Source of the DNA: UBA2330 sp049293015
GTDB taxonomy: Bacteria; Bacteroidota; Ignavibacteria; Tepidaquicellales; Tepidaquicellaceae
Assembly: GCA_049293015.1 (NCBI GenBank)
Contig: JBATSB010000016.1
Coordinates: 1-6,243, forward strand
Direction: 5' to 3'
DNA length: 6,243 nt
Part shown: piece by piece, positions 1 through 6,127 of the stretch
Position numbering within the stretch: position 1 is the stretch's first letter
How the letters are laid out: each line of letters opens with the position of its first letter
Notes under the pieces: model-generated
Database searches by the model: none
Seen by the model: the letters and a program-made list of their open reading frames with translations, nothing else
Told to the model about the DNA's origin: nothing
Program-made: the position numbers and the translations under genes

Positions 1-6
1 TTGCTC

Positions 7-32
7 TAAAAATTCTTAAATCCTAATTTTTA
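7..32. repeat. AT-only inverted repeat just downstream of the FG-GAP cargo gene
   Basis: TAAAAATT (7-14) and AATTTTTA (25-32) are perfect 8-base inverted arms separated by 10 bases. They begin 9 bases past the stop of the 41-2008 gene in its direction of transcription. All pairs are A-T, so the hairpin would be weak. It could act as a poor terminator or be chance in AT-rich DNA. No GC stem with a separate T-run is visible before the window ends. Confidence 0.3.
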
Positions 33-40
33 ATTTCTAA

Positions 41-2008
41 TTACTTGAGAAGCATCATCTTTCTCACCTGCTCAAAATCTCCCGCCTTTATCTTGTAATA
101 ATAAATACCGCTTGAGAGATCAGCTCCATTAAATGAGATCGTATAACTTCCTGTTGTCTTAAAATCATTTACCAAAGTCCTGATTTCCCTTCCAAGCATA
201 TCATAGATTTTTATAGAAACTAACACATCTTTCGGCAGATCGAATTTAATGTTTGTCGATGGATTGAATGGGTTTGGATAATTACTTAGAGAATATTCTT
301 TCGGCAAATCATTATTCACATTTGAAACAATAATATTATCAGGACCGATCTCACCCTGACAGAATGGACATACATATCCGACGTAAGAAATTGTGTCAGA
401 AGTAATCGATACTTTATTAGAATTATCAACAGCTACTGCATAATAAAATAAATTATCAGGCGGCGGATCTACAGGGTCTGTATTTACATAGATAAGATCT
501 TCAGTAGTGTCAATGTACTCATCGCTCGTCGTGCTGTCAAACAAATAATAATGATAAGTCACCCAGTTCTTTTTATAAATTCGATATTTTAAGAAATCCC
601 TGTCGCCTCTGTTGAACAGCAATAACTTTGGATGATAAATTGTATCACTCTGTACAACGTCTCTAAATAAATATGCCGGAGCAGGAACAGCGTCTGAGTC
701 TGAAGCGTTTATTCTAATCATTGCTTCATATTTTTCTGCAGATGTAATTCCTATCCATCCTGACATGATCACGCCAATACCGCCTTTGTTATATAGATCA
801 ACAGTTTCAATTTTATTTGCAAAAAGTGGTGGAATATAAAATGGTCCGGGTGCACTTTCGAATTGAAAACTCTCAGAAGGTGAATTTGAAAATAATATTG
901 AATTCTTTGTATTTAGAAATAAAGCAATAGTGTCAGTTCCTATATCAATTACCATATCATTCCAGCCATCTTTATTAAAATCAGCAAATACCAAAGAGTT
1001 TGAATATCTAATCCCAGCAATAGTAAAATCAGGAGTAGTATTAATTGTACCTGAATTATTAAGAAAAAATGAAACCCTGGAGTATGTAGTAAAATCTAAA
1101 GGTAATTCGTATTGAGTTATTGAAATAATATCATTATACCCGTCATTATTTACGTCTGCGATTTTAAAATCTGCAAGTAATTCTGAAAACTCAATAGTTG
1201 TAGTAGGACTTGAATTAGTAGTGTTATTATTATTGTTATTAAAAATGTAAATATTGTTTCCGTAATGAGCTATAATTTCATCCCTGTCATAAGTTTCGTT
1301 TTTAATTACAGCATATGGACCATAATGCTTATTGATCTGAGCAAGACTTATTCTTTTAAAAACATAGTTTTGTAAAAAGAATAAATCCTCCAATGGAGGA
1401 GTTGATCCGCCAACACCTTTAAATATTCTAATACCTGTTGGAGCAATTATTGCAACATCCTGTAATGTATCTGTAGAAAAGAATCCTGTAACAGGCATTC
1501 TCCCATAAACCTGACTTATTGTTTCTTCTCCAGAAACTTGAATCTTTCCTTCATTCTTCCTGATTTCCATAACTCCATTTGATTTTAGTACAATAATATC
1601 TTTTGCTTCATTTTCTCTTAAACTAATAAAACAAAGGCCTGTAATACTATCTGTAATCGCTGGTAACTCAGAATAAATAAATCTAAAATTAGAGTTTTCG
1701 TAATTAAAATTTTGGTTATTCTCATTTTTCAGCCAGTTCCCCCAAAGATAATCACTAGATGGTCCTGATATTAATTCATTAAAAGCTATACAAATATCCA
1801 AACGGTGTGTATTTGTATCTATCGAACTTAAATCCCAATAAATTGTCCTTTTATCAGTTGCTTTGACCGAATCTATATTATCAGGATTCCCATTTCTTAA
1901 ATAAACAAAATCTGCATTATTAAAATAAGTACCCTGTGAATTTGATTCTTGAGTTAATGTTAATAGAAGAGTTAGACTAAATATATATTTTATTATAATT
2001 GTTTTCAT
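41..2008 (-). CDS. Secreted FG-GAP/VCBS-repeat protein with T9SS type A sorting domain
   Basis: The product is 655 residues. Residues 1-24 form a signal peptide (MKTIIIKYIFSLTLLLTL, then ESNS) with likely cleavage before Q25. The middle has FG-GAP/VCBS-like repeats with calcium-type loops: DVNNDGYND near 285-293 and DFNKDGWND near 343-351, plus a weaker one near 175-185 (FFSTDTLQDV). Six asparagines in a row lie at 257-262. Residues about 465-545 look like a beta-sandwich, possibly fibronectin III-like. A CPFC pair at 547-550 precedes the sorting domain (about 575-655: NYPNPFNPST, KIYDMLGREI, tail RKMMLLK). The ATG at 2008 is chosen because the open frame's earlier TTG at 2050 would put 14 extra residues before the signal peptide and lies in a predicted stem. 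No Shine-Dalgarno is seen (CTAAAAATG). Such repeats usually build extracellular beta-propellers; ligand and exact role are unknown. Confidence 0.9.
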   Translation of the reverse strand: MKTIIIKYIFSLTLLLTLTQESNSQGTYFNNADFVYLRNGNPDNIDSVKATDKRTIYWDLSSIDTNTHRLDICIAFNELISGPSSDYLWGNWLKNENNQNFNYENSNFRFIYSELPAITDSITGLCFISLRENEAKDIIVLKSNGVMEIRKNEGKIQVSGEETISQVYGRMPVTGFFSTDTLQDVAIIAPTGIRIFKGVGGSTPPLEDLFFLQNYVFKRISLAQINKHYGPYAVIKNETYDRDEIIAHYGNNIYIFNNNNNNTTNSSPTTTIEFSELLADFKIADVNNDGYNDIISITQYELPLDFTTYSRVSFFLNNSGTINTTPDFTIAGIRYSNSLVFADFNKDGWNDMVIDIGTDTIALFLNTKNSILFSNSPSESFQFESAPGPFYIPPLFANKIETVDLYNKGGIGVIMSGWIGITSAEKYEAMIRINASDSDAVPAPAYLFRDVVQSDTIYHPKLLLFNRGDRDFLKYRIYKKNWVTYHYYLFDSTTSDEYIDTTEDLIYVNTDPVDPPPDNLFYYAVAVDNSNKVSITSDTISYVGYVCPFCQGEIGPDNIIVSNVNNDLPKEYSLSNYPNPFNPSTNIKFDLPKDVLVSIKIYDMLGREIRTLVNDFKTTGSYTISFNGADLSSGIYYYKIKAGDFEQVRKMMLLK

Positions 2009-2047
2009 TTTTAGTGTTTTTATGTTATTAAAAATTATTAATTTAAG

Positions 2048-2079
2048 CAAATAAATAGAGGGACCAGAGATATCTCAAA
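2048..2079 (-). promoter_or_regulatory. Candidate Bacteroidota-type promoter for the FG-GAP cargo gene
   Basis: On the minus strand a perfect TTTG (2076-2079) is followed, after exactly 20 bases, by TTTATTTG (2048-2055). That matches the Bacteroidota -7 box TAnnTTTG at all but one position. Transcription would begin near 2040, about 30 bases before the ATG at 2008, which supports that start over the upstream TTG. Short AT-rich boxes recur by chance, and the site overlaps a predicted RNA fold, so the two readings compete. Confidence 0.3.
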
Positions 2080-2145
2080 GTTTTGAGATTCTTATTTTTG
2101 CTTGCAGGCTAATATAAGTTACTCCGGTACCCTCTTTATTTATTT
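2049..2145 (-). other. Imperfect inverted repeat folding as a three-way junction (possible leader RNA or MITE-like element)
   Basis: Outer stem: 2049-2056 pairs with 2138-2145 (AAATAAAT/ATTTATTT), 2057-2062 with 2130-2135 (AGAGGG/CCCTCT) and 2064-2069 with 2122-2127, giving 20 pairs with small bulges. Inside are two hairpins. 2072-2079 pairs with 2082-2089 (8 perfect bases), and 2091-2101 pairs with 2108-2118 (9 of 11, two symmetric mismatches, loop 2102-2107). Junction linkers are 2, 1 and 3 bases. One outer-stem pair is G-U if transcribed from the minus strand but A-C from the plus strand, favouring minus-strand RNA. It lies between two cargo genes and ends 40 bases before the ATG at 2008. 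I recognise no known riboswitch or ribozyme core. A MITE-like DNA element with terminal inverted repeats is the main alternative. Confidence 0.45.
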
Positions 2146-2171
2146 TCTGCTACGCTTTTAAACGCAGCAGA
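2146..2171 (-). other. Stable hairpin downstream of the intact propeller gene
   Basis: On the minus strand TCTGCTGCG pairs with CGTAGCAGA (nine pairs, one G-U), and the stem can extend inward by three more pairs. It starts 49 bases past the stop at 2221 and directly abuts the three-way-junction element. No T-run follows on the minus strand, so it is not a standard intrinsic terminator. It may stabilise the 3' end of the upstream transcript or be the first stem of a larger structured spacer. Confidence 0.4.
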
Positions 2172-2220
2172 TTTATATCAACATAAAATTGTTTTTCATT
2201 CTGTTATTTTAAGATTAAAA

Positions 2221-3897
2221 TTATTTCAAATAAACCATTCTCTTAGTTTCGATTAAATTTCCTTCAACATACAAGCTATAAAAATAAATACTACTCGATA
2301 GATTTAATCCTTCAAAATTAATTTCAAATATTCCTGGTGATTTAATTTCATTTATAAGTGAATTAATTTCTTTTCCTAATGAATTATAGATTTTTATTGT
2401 AACAAAACCTGTATTTGAAATCTGATATTTAATATATGTATTTGGATTAAACGGATTAGGATAGTTCTGATACAGGAGGTATGTTTCAGGTTCGAAAGTA
2501 TTAGAGTTATTTAAATTTGTAATAAAATTCTGATATCTGGCAGAGATAGTTTTAGGATAATCAACTCCCATTATTATATAATCATTATTACTTAAGAGAT
2601 TGATTGATATTGAATTATTAATTCCAAAATTTCGAAATTTGCTTAAAAGAACTCCGTTTGAATTGTAATACATAACACAACTATATCCCTGATTATAAGA
2701 TGATGAACCATGAACCAATATATTTCCTGATTTATCTAATAATACAGATGTAGCAAGATCATTACTGTATCCAGTTACTTTAATTGAATCATTTAACCTG
2801 CTATGCCATAGTTCCTGACCACTTTCTGAATATTTCACTAACATATAATCATATGAAGCTCTGACATAATAACAAGAACCTGAGACATAAATATTATTAT
2901 CTTTGTCAACTGCTAAATCTGCAACCCAATCATTTTTAAGTTCTCCATCAAAAATATTTGACCATAACAAATTACCTGATGAATCATATTTGTACACAAG
3001 GTAATCCATTTGAGAAGTATCGCTCTGATAATAACTTAAAACAATTAAATTATTTAATCTATCAAGTTTACTAAACAGTGGTCGAATATAATCAGTACCT
3101 CTGTGATTAAATCTTCTCTGCCAGATCTCATTACCAGTGCTGTTGTACTTTAAAGTTATTATATCATAATTAATGTAAGATGCTGACAACGTAAATCCCG
3201 ACACATATACGTTACCGGACGGATCACTGACAATTGTATAACCCCAGTCTGCTATATCACTATATCCGGAAAAACTATTGACCCATTTCTGCTCTCCTTC
3301 AGAATTATATTTCACAGTTACCATGTCATATAGCTCATGTCCGTTAAAAGCTGCCGTCGCAAGTCCTGTCACATATACATTGTTATTTGAGTCAAGACAC
3401 ATTGAATATGCTCCATCGTTTCGGCTTGCAAGCCAGTCTAATCTTCGTGCCCATAATAATTCACCTTCAGGGCTATACTTCAATGTTGTATAATCATTTT
3501 TTACTGTATCATTCCAGCTACTTCCGGTGACATAGATGTTATTGTCTCTGTCTATCACCATATCTTTCGGGATGTCTGAACCGTTTCCTGAACCATTAAA
3601 TCTTCTTACCCATAATTTTTGTCCCATGCTGTTATATTTTATCAAAACATAATCATCGCTTGTTCCAAGACTGCTGTTATATCCCTCTGCAATAATGATT
3701 ACATTATCCTGATTATCTGTTTTGCTTTTGACTGCATAATTTGATTCTGTCAATGAATCATTGTATGATGCCTGCCAGACAGGATTTATCTGGGAGTGTA
3801 ATTCATTTACCGAAATTGTAAATAAATTAAGTAGTAGGATAAATTTAAATGATCTTAAGAAAATTATTTCTAATGATCTTAGTTTTATTATTATCAT
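2221..3897 (-). CDS. Secreted SBBP-type beta-propeller protein with T9SS type A sorting domain (intact paralogue)
   Basis: The product is 558 residues. The signal peptide has a long basic n-region (residues 1-18), a hydrophobic core at 18-30 (FKFILLLNLFTIS) and likely cleavage before Q36 (LHS/Q). Residues about 41-460 hold about eight repeats of roughly 45-55 residues with the pattern D-x-x-x-N-[IV]-Y-V-[TS]-G ... D-Y-x-x-x-K-Y-[NS]-x-x-G-x-x-x-W. Clear examples start near 116, 169, 224 and 331; the eighth is degenerate. This is the SBBP/propeller-blade pattern. The sorting domain covers about 475-558 (QNYPNPFNPNT, KIYNSLGKEI, tail KRMVYLK). The ATG at 3897 is the only usable start before residue 91, and it is followed at once by the signal peptide. 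The gene lies 69 bases downstream of its disrupted paralogue and probably shares its transcript. It is likely a surface or released scaffold or binding protein; the ligand is unknown. Confidence 0.92.
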   Translation of the reverse strand: MIIIKLRSLEIIFLRSFKFILLLNLFTISVNELHSQINPVWQASYNDSLTESNYAVKSKTDNQDNVIIIAEGYNSSLGTSDDYVLIKYNSMGQKLWVRRFNGSGNGSDIPKDMVIDRDNNIYVTGSSWNDTVKNDYTTLKYSPEGELLWARRLDWLASRNDGAYSMCLDSNNNVYVTGLATAAFNGHELYDMVTVKYNSEGEQKWVNSFSGYSDIADWGYTIVSDPSGNVYVSGFTLSASYINYDIITLKYNSTGNEIWQRRFNHRGTDYIRPLFSKLDRLNNLIVLSYYQSDTSQMDYLVYKYDSSGNLLWSNIFDGELKNDWVADLAVDKDNNIYVSGSCYYVRASYDYMLVKYSESGQELWHSRLNDSIKVTGYSNDLATSVLLDKSGNILVHGSSSYNQGYSCVMYYNSNGVLLSKFRNFGINNSISINLLSNNDYIIMGVDYPKTISARYQNFITNLNNSNTFEPETYLLYQNYPNPFNPNTYIKYQISNTGFVTIKIYNSLGKEINSLINEIKSPGIFEINFEGLNLSSSIYFYSLYVEGNLIETKRMVYLK

Positions 3898-3966
3898 TTT
3901 TATAATATTAATATACTGTTCAATAATACAAGTTTAGATAGAAATTTTTGACAAGTGTTTTTCAAT

Positions 3967-5586
3967 TTATCTCATTAACACCATTTTATTTGTTTTAACT
4001 AATTTTCCGTTTATCTTTAAAGAATAAAAATATACACCGCTTGAATAATTCTCTCCAGAAAAATCTGCTGTATATTCACCTTTGTTTTTATAATCATTTA
4101 CTATTGTTTTAATCTCTCTGCCGTTTATGTCAAATATTATTAATTCTACTGAAGACGCTTCAGGTATCTGAAAATTTATTTTTGTACTCGGATTAAAAGG
4201 ATTAGGGTAATTATATAATTCATAGCTGTTTATTAAAATAATTTCATTATTTCCAATATCTGTTAACTGTGAATATTTTACAGTTACAATTCCGGTATAT
4301 CCAAGCGTTAACTCTCCTTCACCTGATACAAAGATATTATCATTTTTATCTATACTTAAACAATAAGCAAAATTTTCTAATTGTGTTTTGTATCTTTTGG
4401 ACCAGATAGTGTCTCCGTTAGAATTTAATTTAAGTGTTAAAAAATCCATCCTAAATGAAGTGGATTGCGAAGCTCCAGTTACATAAATGTTGCCGGCTGT
4501 ATCAGATAAAATAATATTAGCTTCATCATCACTACTTGAATCTTGTCCATTAATATTTAAATTCAATAATGTATCACCTTCCGGTGAATATTTTAAAATT
4601 AAATAATCTCCGTAATTATTTAAAAATGTAAATCCGGCTATGAGTATGTTTGAGTGATTATCTATAAATAAAGAATTAGCTCTGTCAATATTTCCTGCGT
4701 CATACATCCTGCTCCAGATTAAATTTCCGTTTGAAGAATATTTCAATGTTACAAAATCATAACTATGTGTAGAATCACTGTTTCCGACTATGATTAAATT
4801 GTTTTCTTTATCTAATTCAGAAAATGTAGGTCTGAGATAATCACCTGAATATGTAGGATATTTTCTTATCCATTTTTCGTTTCCAAATTTATCATATTTT
4901 AAAGTTACTATTTCATTTCCTCCTTGAATTGCGCCATAACCTGAAGAATATACGTTTAGTGAATCATCTATACTTACAGAATATCCCCAGTTTGATCTGT
5001 TAGGAAGAGAAGTATAGTTTTTTGTCCAGACAGAATCACCGTAGGAACTATATTTGATTGTTACTAAAGCTCGTTCTATATTTGTAACTCTGCCAAATCC
5101 AACAACATAAATATTATTTTCTTTATCTATGTTAATACCAAATGGCTCATCTGTGTTATTGTTTATCCAATTCAGACTTTTTTTCCAAATCAAAACACCT
5201 TCAGTATTATATTTAATAGTCACCCAGTTAATTCCTCCGAGAGCAACACCTTCAGAGCTTTCACCTGTTACATATACATTTCCTGAGTCATCCAAAACCA
5301 TGCCTTTTAAATAGTCGTATCCGTTTCCAATGCCGTTATATCTTTGTTTCCATAAAAGATTACCATAAGGATTATATTTTAAAACTATATAATCATATCC
5401 ATTTGTACTATCAGTATTTCCTGCGACAATAAAATTCCCATACTTATCAATAGCACTTTTTTTAGGAAAATTAAATCCCGAACCAATTCAACTGTATGAC
5501 GCTACCCACTCCTGATTCACCTGAGAGTAAATACCTGAGCAGTACAAAGTCAGATTTATAAAAAATATTATTGAGATTTTTTTCAT
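3967..5586 (-). pseudogene. T9SS-exported SBBP beta-propeller gene interrupted by an in-frame TGA at codon 33
   Basis: Read from the ATG at 5586, the frame starts with a clear signal peptide (MKKISIIFFINLTLYCSG, IYS/Q, cleavage before Q22). It runs VNQEWVASYS, then meets TGA (5490-5488), and continues open for 506 more codons to the TAA at 3967. Everything past the TGA is coding in character. It includes a complete first blade (residues about 44-80: DKYGNFIVAG, DYIVLKYN) and seven further SBBP-type blades, then a T9SS sorting domain (YNYPNPFNPST, IIFDINGREI, tail KMVLMR). The longest stop-free piece with its own ATG begins only at 5301 and would lack the signal peptide and blade 1, so it could not be exported. 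The downstream paralogue reads through the equivalent position (WQASYNDS). GGA to TGA is the simplest explanation, since YSGIG would fit the context. Alternatives are a sequencing or assembly error, or readthrough; other genes here give no sign of TGA recoding. Confidence 0.82.
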
Positions 5587-5664
5587 TTGTAAGCTTTCAT
5601 AAATTTAAATATTAATTTTTCAGATATTAGCGTTTGGGCGGGAATATCCTTTTAGATATTTATG

Positions 5665-5696
5665 CAAATTGAAGTATAAAAAGAGAAAGAATCAAG
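5665..5696 (-). promoter_or_regulatory. Candidate promoter for the disrupted propeller gene
   Basis: On the minus strand CTTG (5693-5696) is followed after 20 bases by TCAATTTG (5665-5672). Each box has one mismatch to the Bacteroidota pattern TTTG / TAnnTTTG. The spacing equals that of the candidate upstream of the 41-2008 gene. It would give a leader of about 70 bases before the ATG at 5586. The leader has no Shine-Dalgarno (CTTACAAATG). The match is weak because such words are common in AT-rich DNA. Confidence 0.25.
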
Positions 5697-5769
5697 TTAA
5701 ATTTTTCTGCTCAGAATGATTTTTTGGGACGCGTGTAAAAGCAGTGTCAGTGCGCTTTCGCGTTACTTC

Positions 5770-5813
5770 CCCGCTCTCTCATTTTGAAAGACAAGTAGGG
5801 GGATAAGAGTGGG
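5770..5813 (+). other. Unexplained less AT-rich stretch with a weak hairpin, no gene
   Basis: CCCGCTCT (5770-5777) can pair with AGAGTGGG (5806-5813) with one G-U when read as plus-strand RNA, around a 28-base loop. The surrounding 5725-5820 is visibly richer in G and C than the coding DNA and contains a second small stem (GCG CTTT CGC). No open frame of useful length is present. I see no tRNA or known RNA. It may be the outer part of the repeat cluster that follows. Confidence 0.25.
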
Positions 5814-5821
5814 AAATTAAT

Positions 5822-5932
5822 TTTGCGAGGAGCGCAGCTCCGAAACAATCTCCGAATTCACGACAAGAATTTATTAGCATCGCATATCGTAAATTCGGAG
5901 ATTGCTTCGTCCGAAGAGCACGGACTCGCAAA
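5822..5932. repeat. Head-to-head pair of REP-like hairpin repeats
   Basis: The left arm (5822-5858) and right arm (5892-5932) are inverted copies of one unit. CAATCTCCGAATT (5846-5858) matches AATTCGGAGATTG (5892-5904) perfectly, and TTTGCGAG (5822-5829) matches CTCGCAAA (5925-5932). Each arm also has its own small hairpin: GGAGC-GCA-GCTCC at 5829-5841, and GTCCG/CGGAC at 5909-5913 and 5921-5925. The layout (GAGATTG-CTTC, variable hairpin, TCGCAAAGAC) resembles the intergenic repeats ending in 'GCAATCTC' that I recall from many bacterial genomes. That resemblance is from memory and was not searched. Confidence 0.75.
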
Positions 5933-5946
5933 GACATATGTTTTTT

Positions 5947-5983
5947 GAGGATGCTTCACCCAAATGAATCCGGGGTCGCAATT
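5947..5983 (+). repeat. Degenerate REP-like repeat unit
   Basis: GAGGATGCTTCACCCAAATG followed by AATCCGGGGTCGCAATTC keeps the outline of the flanking units (GA..TTGCTTC, variable middle, TCGCAA), but with changes in both conserved ends and a spoiled inner stem. It lies between two better copies and reads in the same direction, so it looks like a decayed tandem copy. Confidence 0.55.
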
Positions 5984-5990
5984 CAAACAG

Positions 5991-6034
5991 GGAGATTGCT
6001 TCACCCGAATGAATTCGGGTTCGCAAAGACATAT
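5991..6034 (+). repeat. REP-like hairpin repeat unit, direct copy of 5897-5939
   Basis: This unit opens with GGAGATTGCTTC and closes with TCGCAAAGACATAT, both identical to the copy at 5897-5939. The middle is a different hairpin: ACCCGAA (6003-6009) pairs with TTCGGGT (6014-6020) around TGAA. The stem is conserved as a shape and not as a sequence. The unit ends 3 bases before the T-run of the terminator that follows on the minus strand. Confidence 0.72.
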
Positions 6035-6036
6035 AT

Positions 6037-6076
6037 AAAAAAAAATCCCGCAGAGAAATCTAACCTCTGCGGGATT
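6037..6076 (-). terminator. Rho-independent terminator of the 6127-6243 cargo gene
   Basis: AATCCCGCAGAG (6044-6055) and CTCTGCGGGATT (6065-6076) form a perfect 12-bp stem with a 9-base loop. On the minus strand the stem runs into nine T (6037-6045). It lies 51 bases past the stop at 6127 and points the same way as that gene, so it should separate its transcript from the propeller genes. Five A (6077-6081 on minus read as T5 before the stem) could give weak function in the other direction, but no plus-strand gene needs it. Confidence 0.9.
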
Positions 6077-6102
6077 AAAAATTTAACAAACTACGTATTC
6101 AT

Positions 6103-6127
6103 AATTTGAAATTCGTAATTTGAAATT
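6103..6127. repeat. Short AT-rich direct repeat after the 6127-6243 stop
   Basis: AATTTGAAATT occurs twice (6103-6113 and 6117-6127) with 3 bases between, and the second copy runs into the stop codon. The unit is almost its own reverse complement. It recalls the AT-only repeat found at the same relative place after the 41-2008 gene. The function is unknown and chance is possible. Confidence 0.45.

Noticed and set aside
930..1115. Plus-strand open frame of 61 codons
   Set aside because: It lies entirely inside and antisense to the well-supported FG-GAP cargo gene and shows no domain, signal peptide or start context.
2009..2050. Upstream TTG start at 2050 for the FG-GAP cargo gene
   Set aside because: It would add 14 residues before a normal signal peptide, uses TTG although an ATG is available, and lies within a predicted stem and candidate promoter box.
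3278..3493. Plus-strand open frame of 71 codons
   Set aside because: It is antisense to propeller blades of the intact cargo gene; its composition is explained by the complementary coding frame.
3921..3954. Possible promoter (TTGTCA ... TATTATTG on minus) before the intact propeller gene
   Set aside because: The box spacing fits neither the sigma-70 pattern (20 instead of about 17) nor the Bacteroidota pattern (CTTG 23 bases away), and the 69-base gap is compatible with read-through from the upstream gene.
3967..5301. A separate 444-residue gene starting at the ATG at 5301
   Set aside because: That ATG falls inside the second blade; the frame continues upstream through a complete first blade to a signal peptide at 5586, broken only by TGA at 5488-5490.
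5129..5314. Plus-strand open frame of 61 codons
   Set aside because: It is antisense to the second and third blades of the disrupted propeller gene, with no independent support.
5488..5490. TGA reassigned to an amino acid or read as selenocysteine
   Set aside because: It is the only in-frame TGA in four frames, the position in the paralogue is not Cys or Trp, and I saw no selenocysteine-type hairpin immediately after it.
5716..5787. Small plus-strand frame of 23 codons starting at ATG 5716
   Set aside because: It has no ribosome-binding context and no recognisable peptide, and it lies in the stretch next to the repeats.
5822..6034. CRISPR array
   Set aside because: The units differ in orientation and length, are themselves hairpins, and lack regular unique spacers; no cas genes are present.
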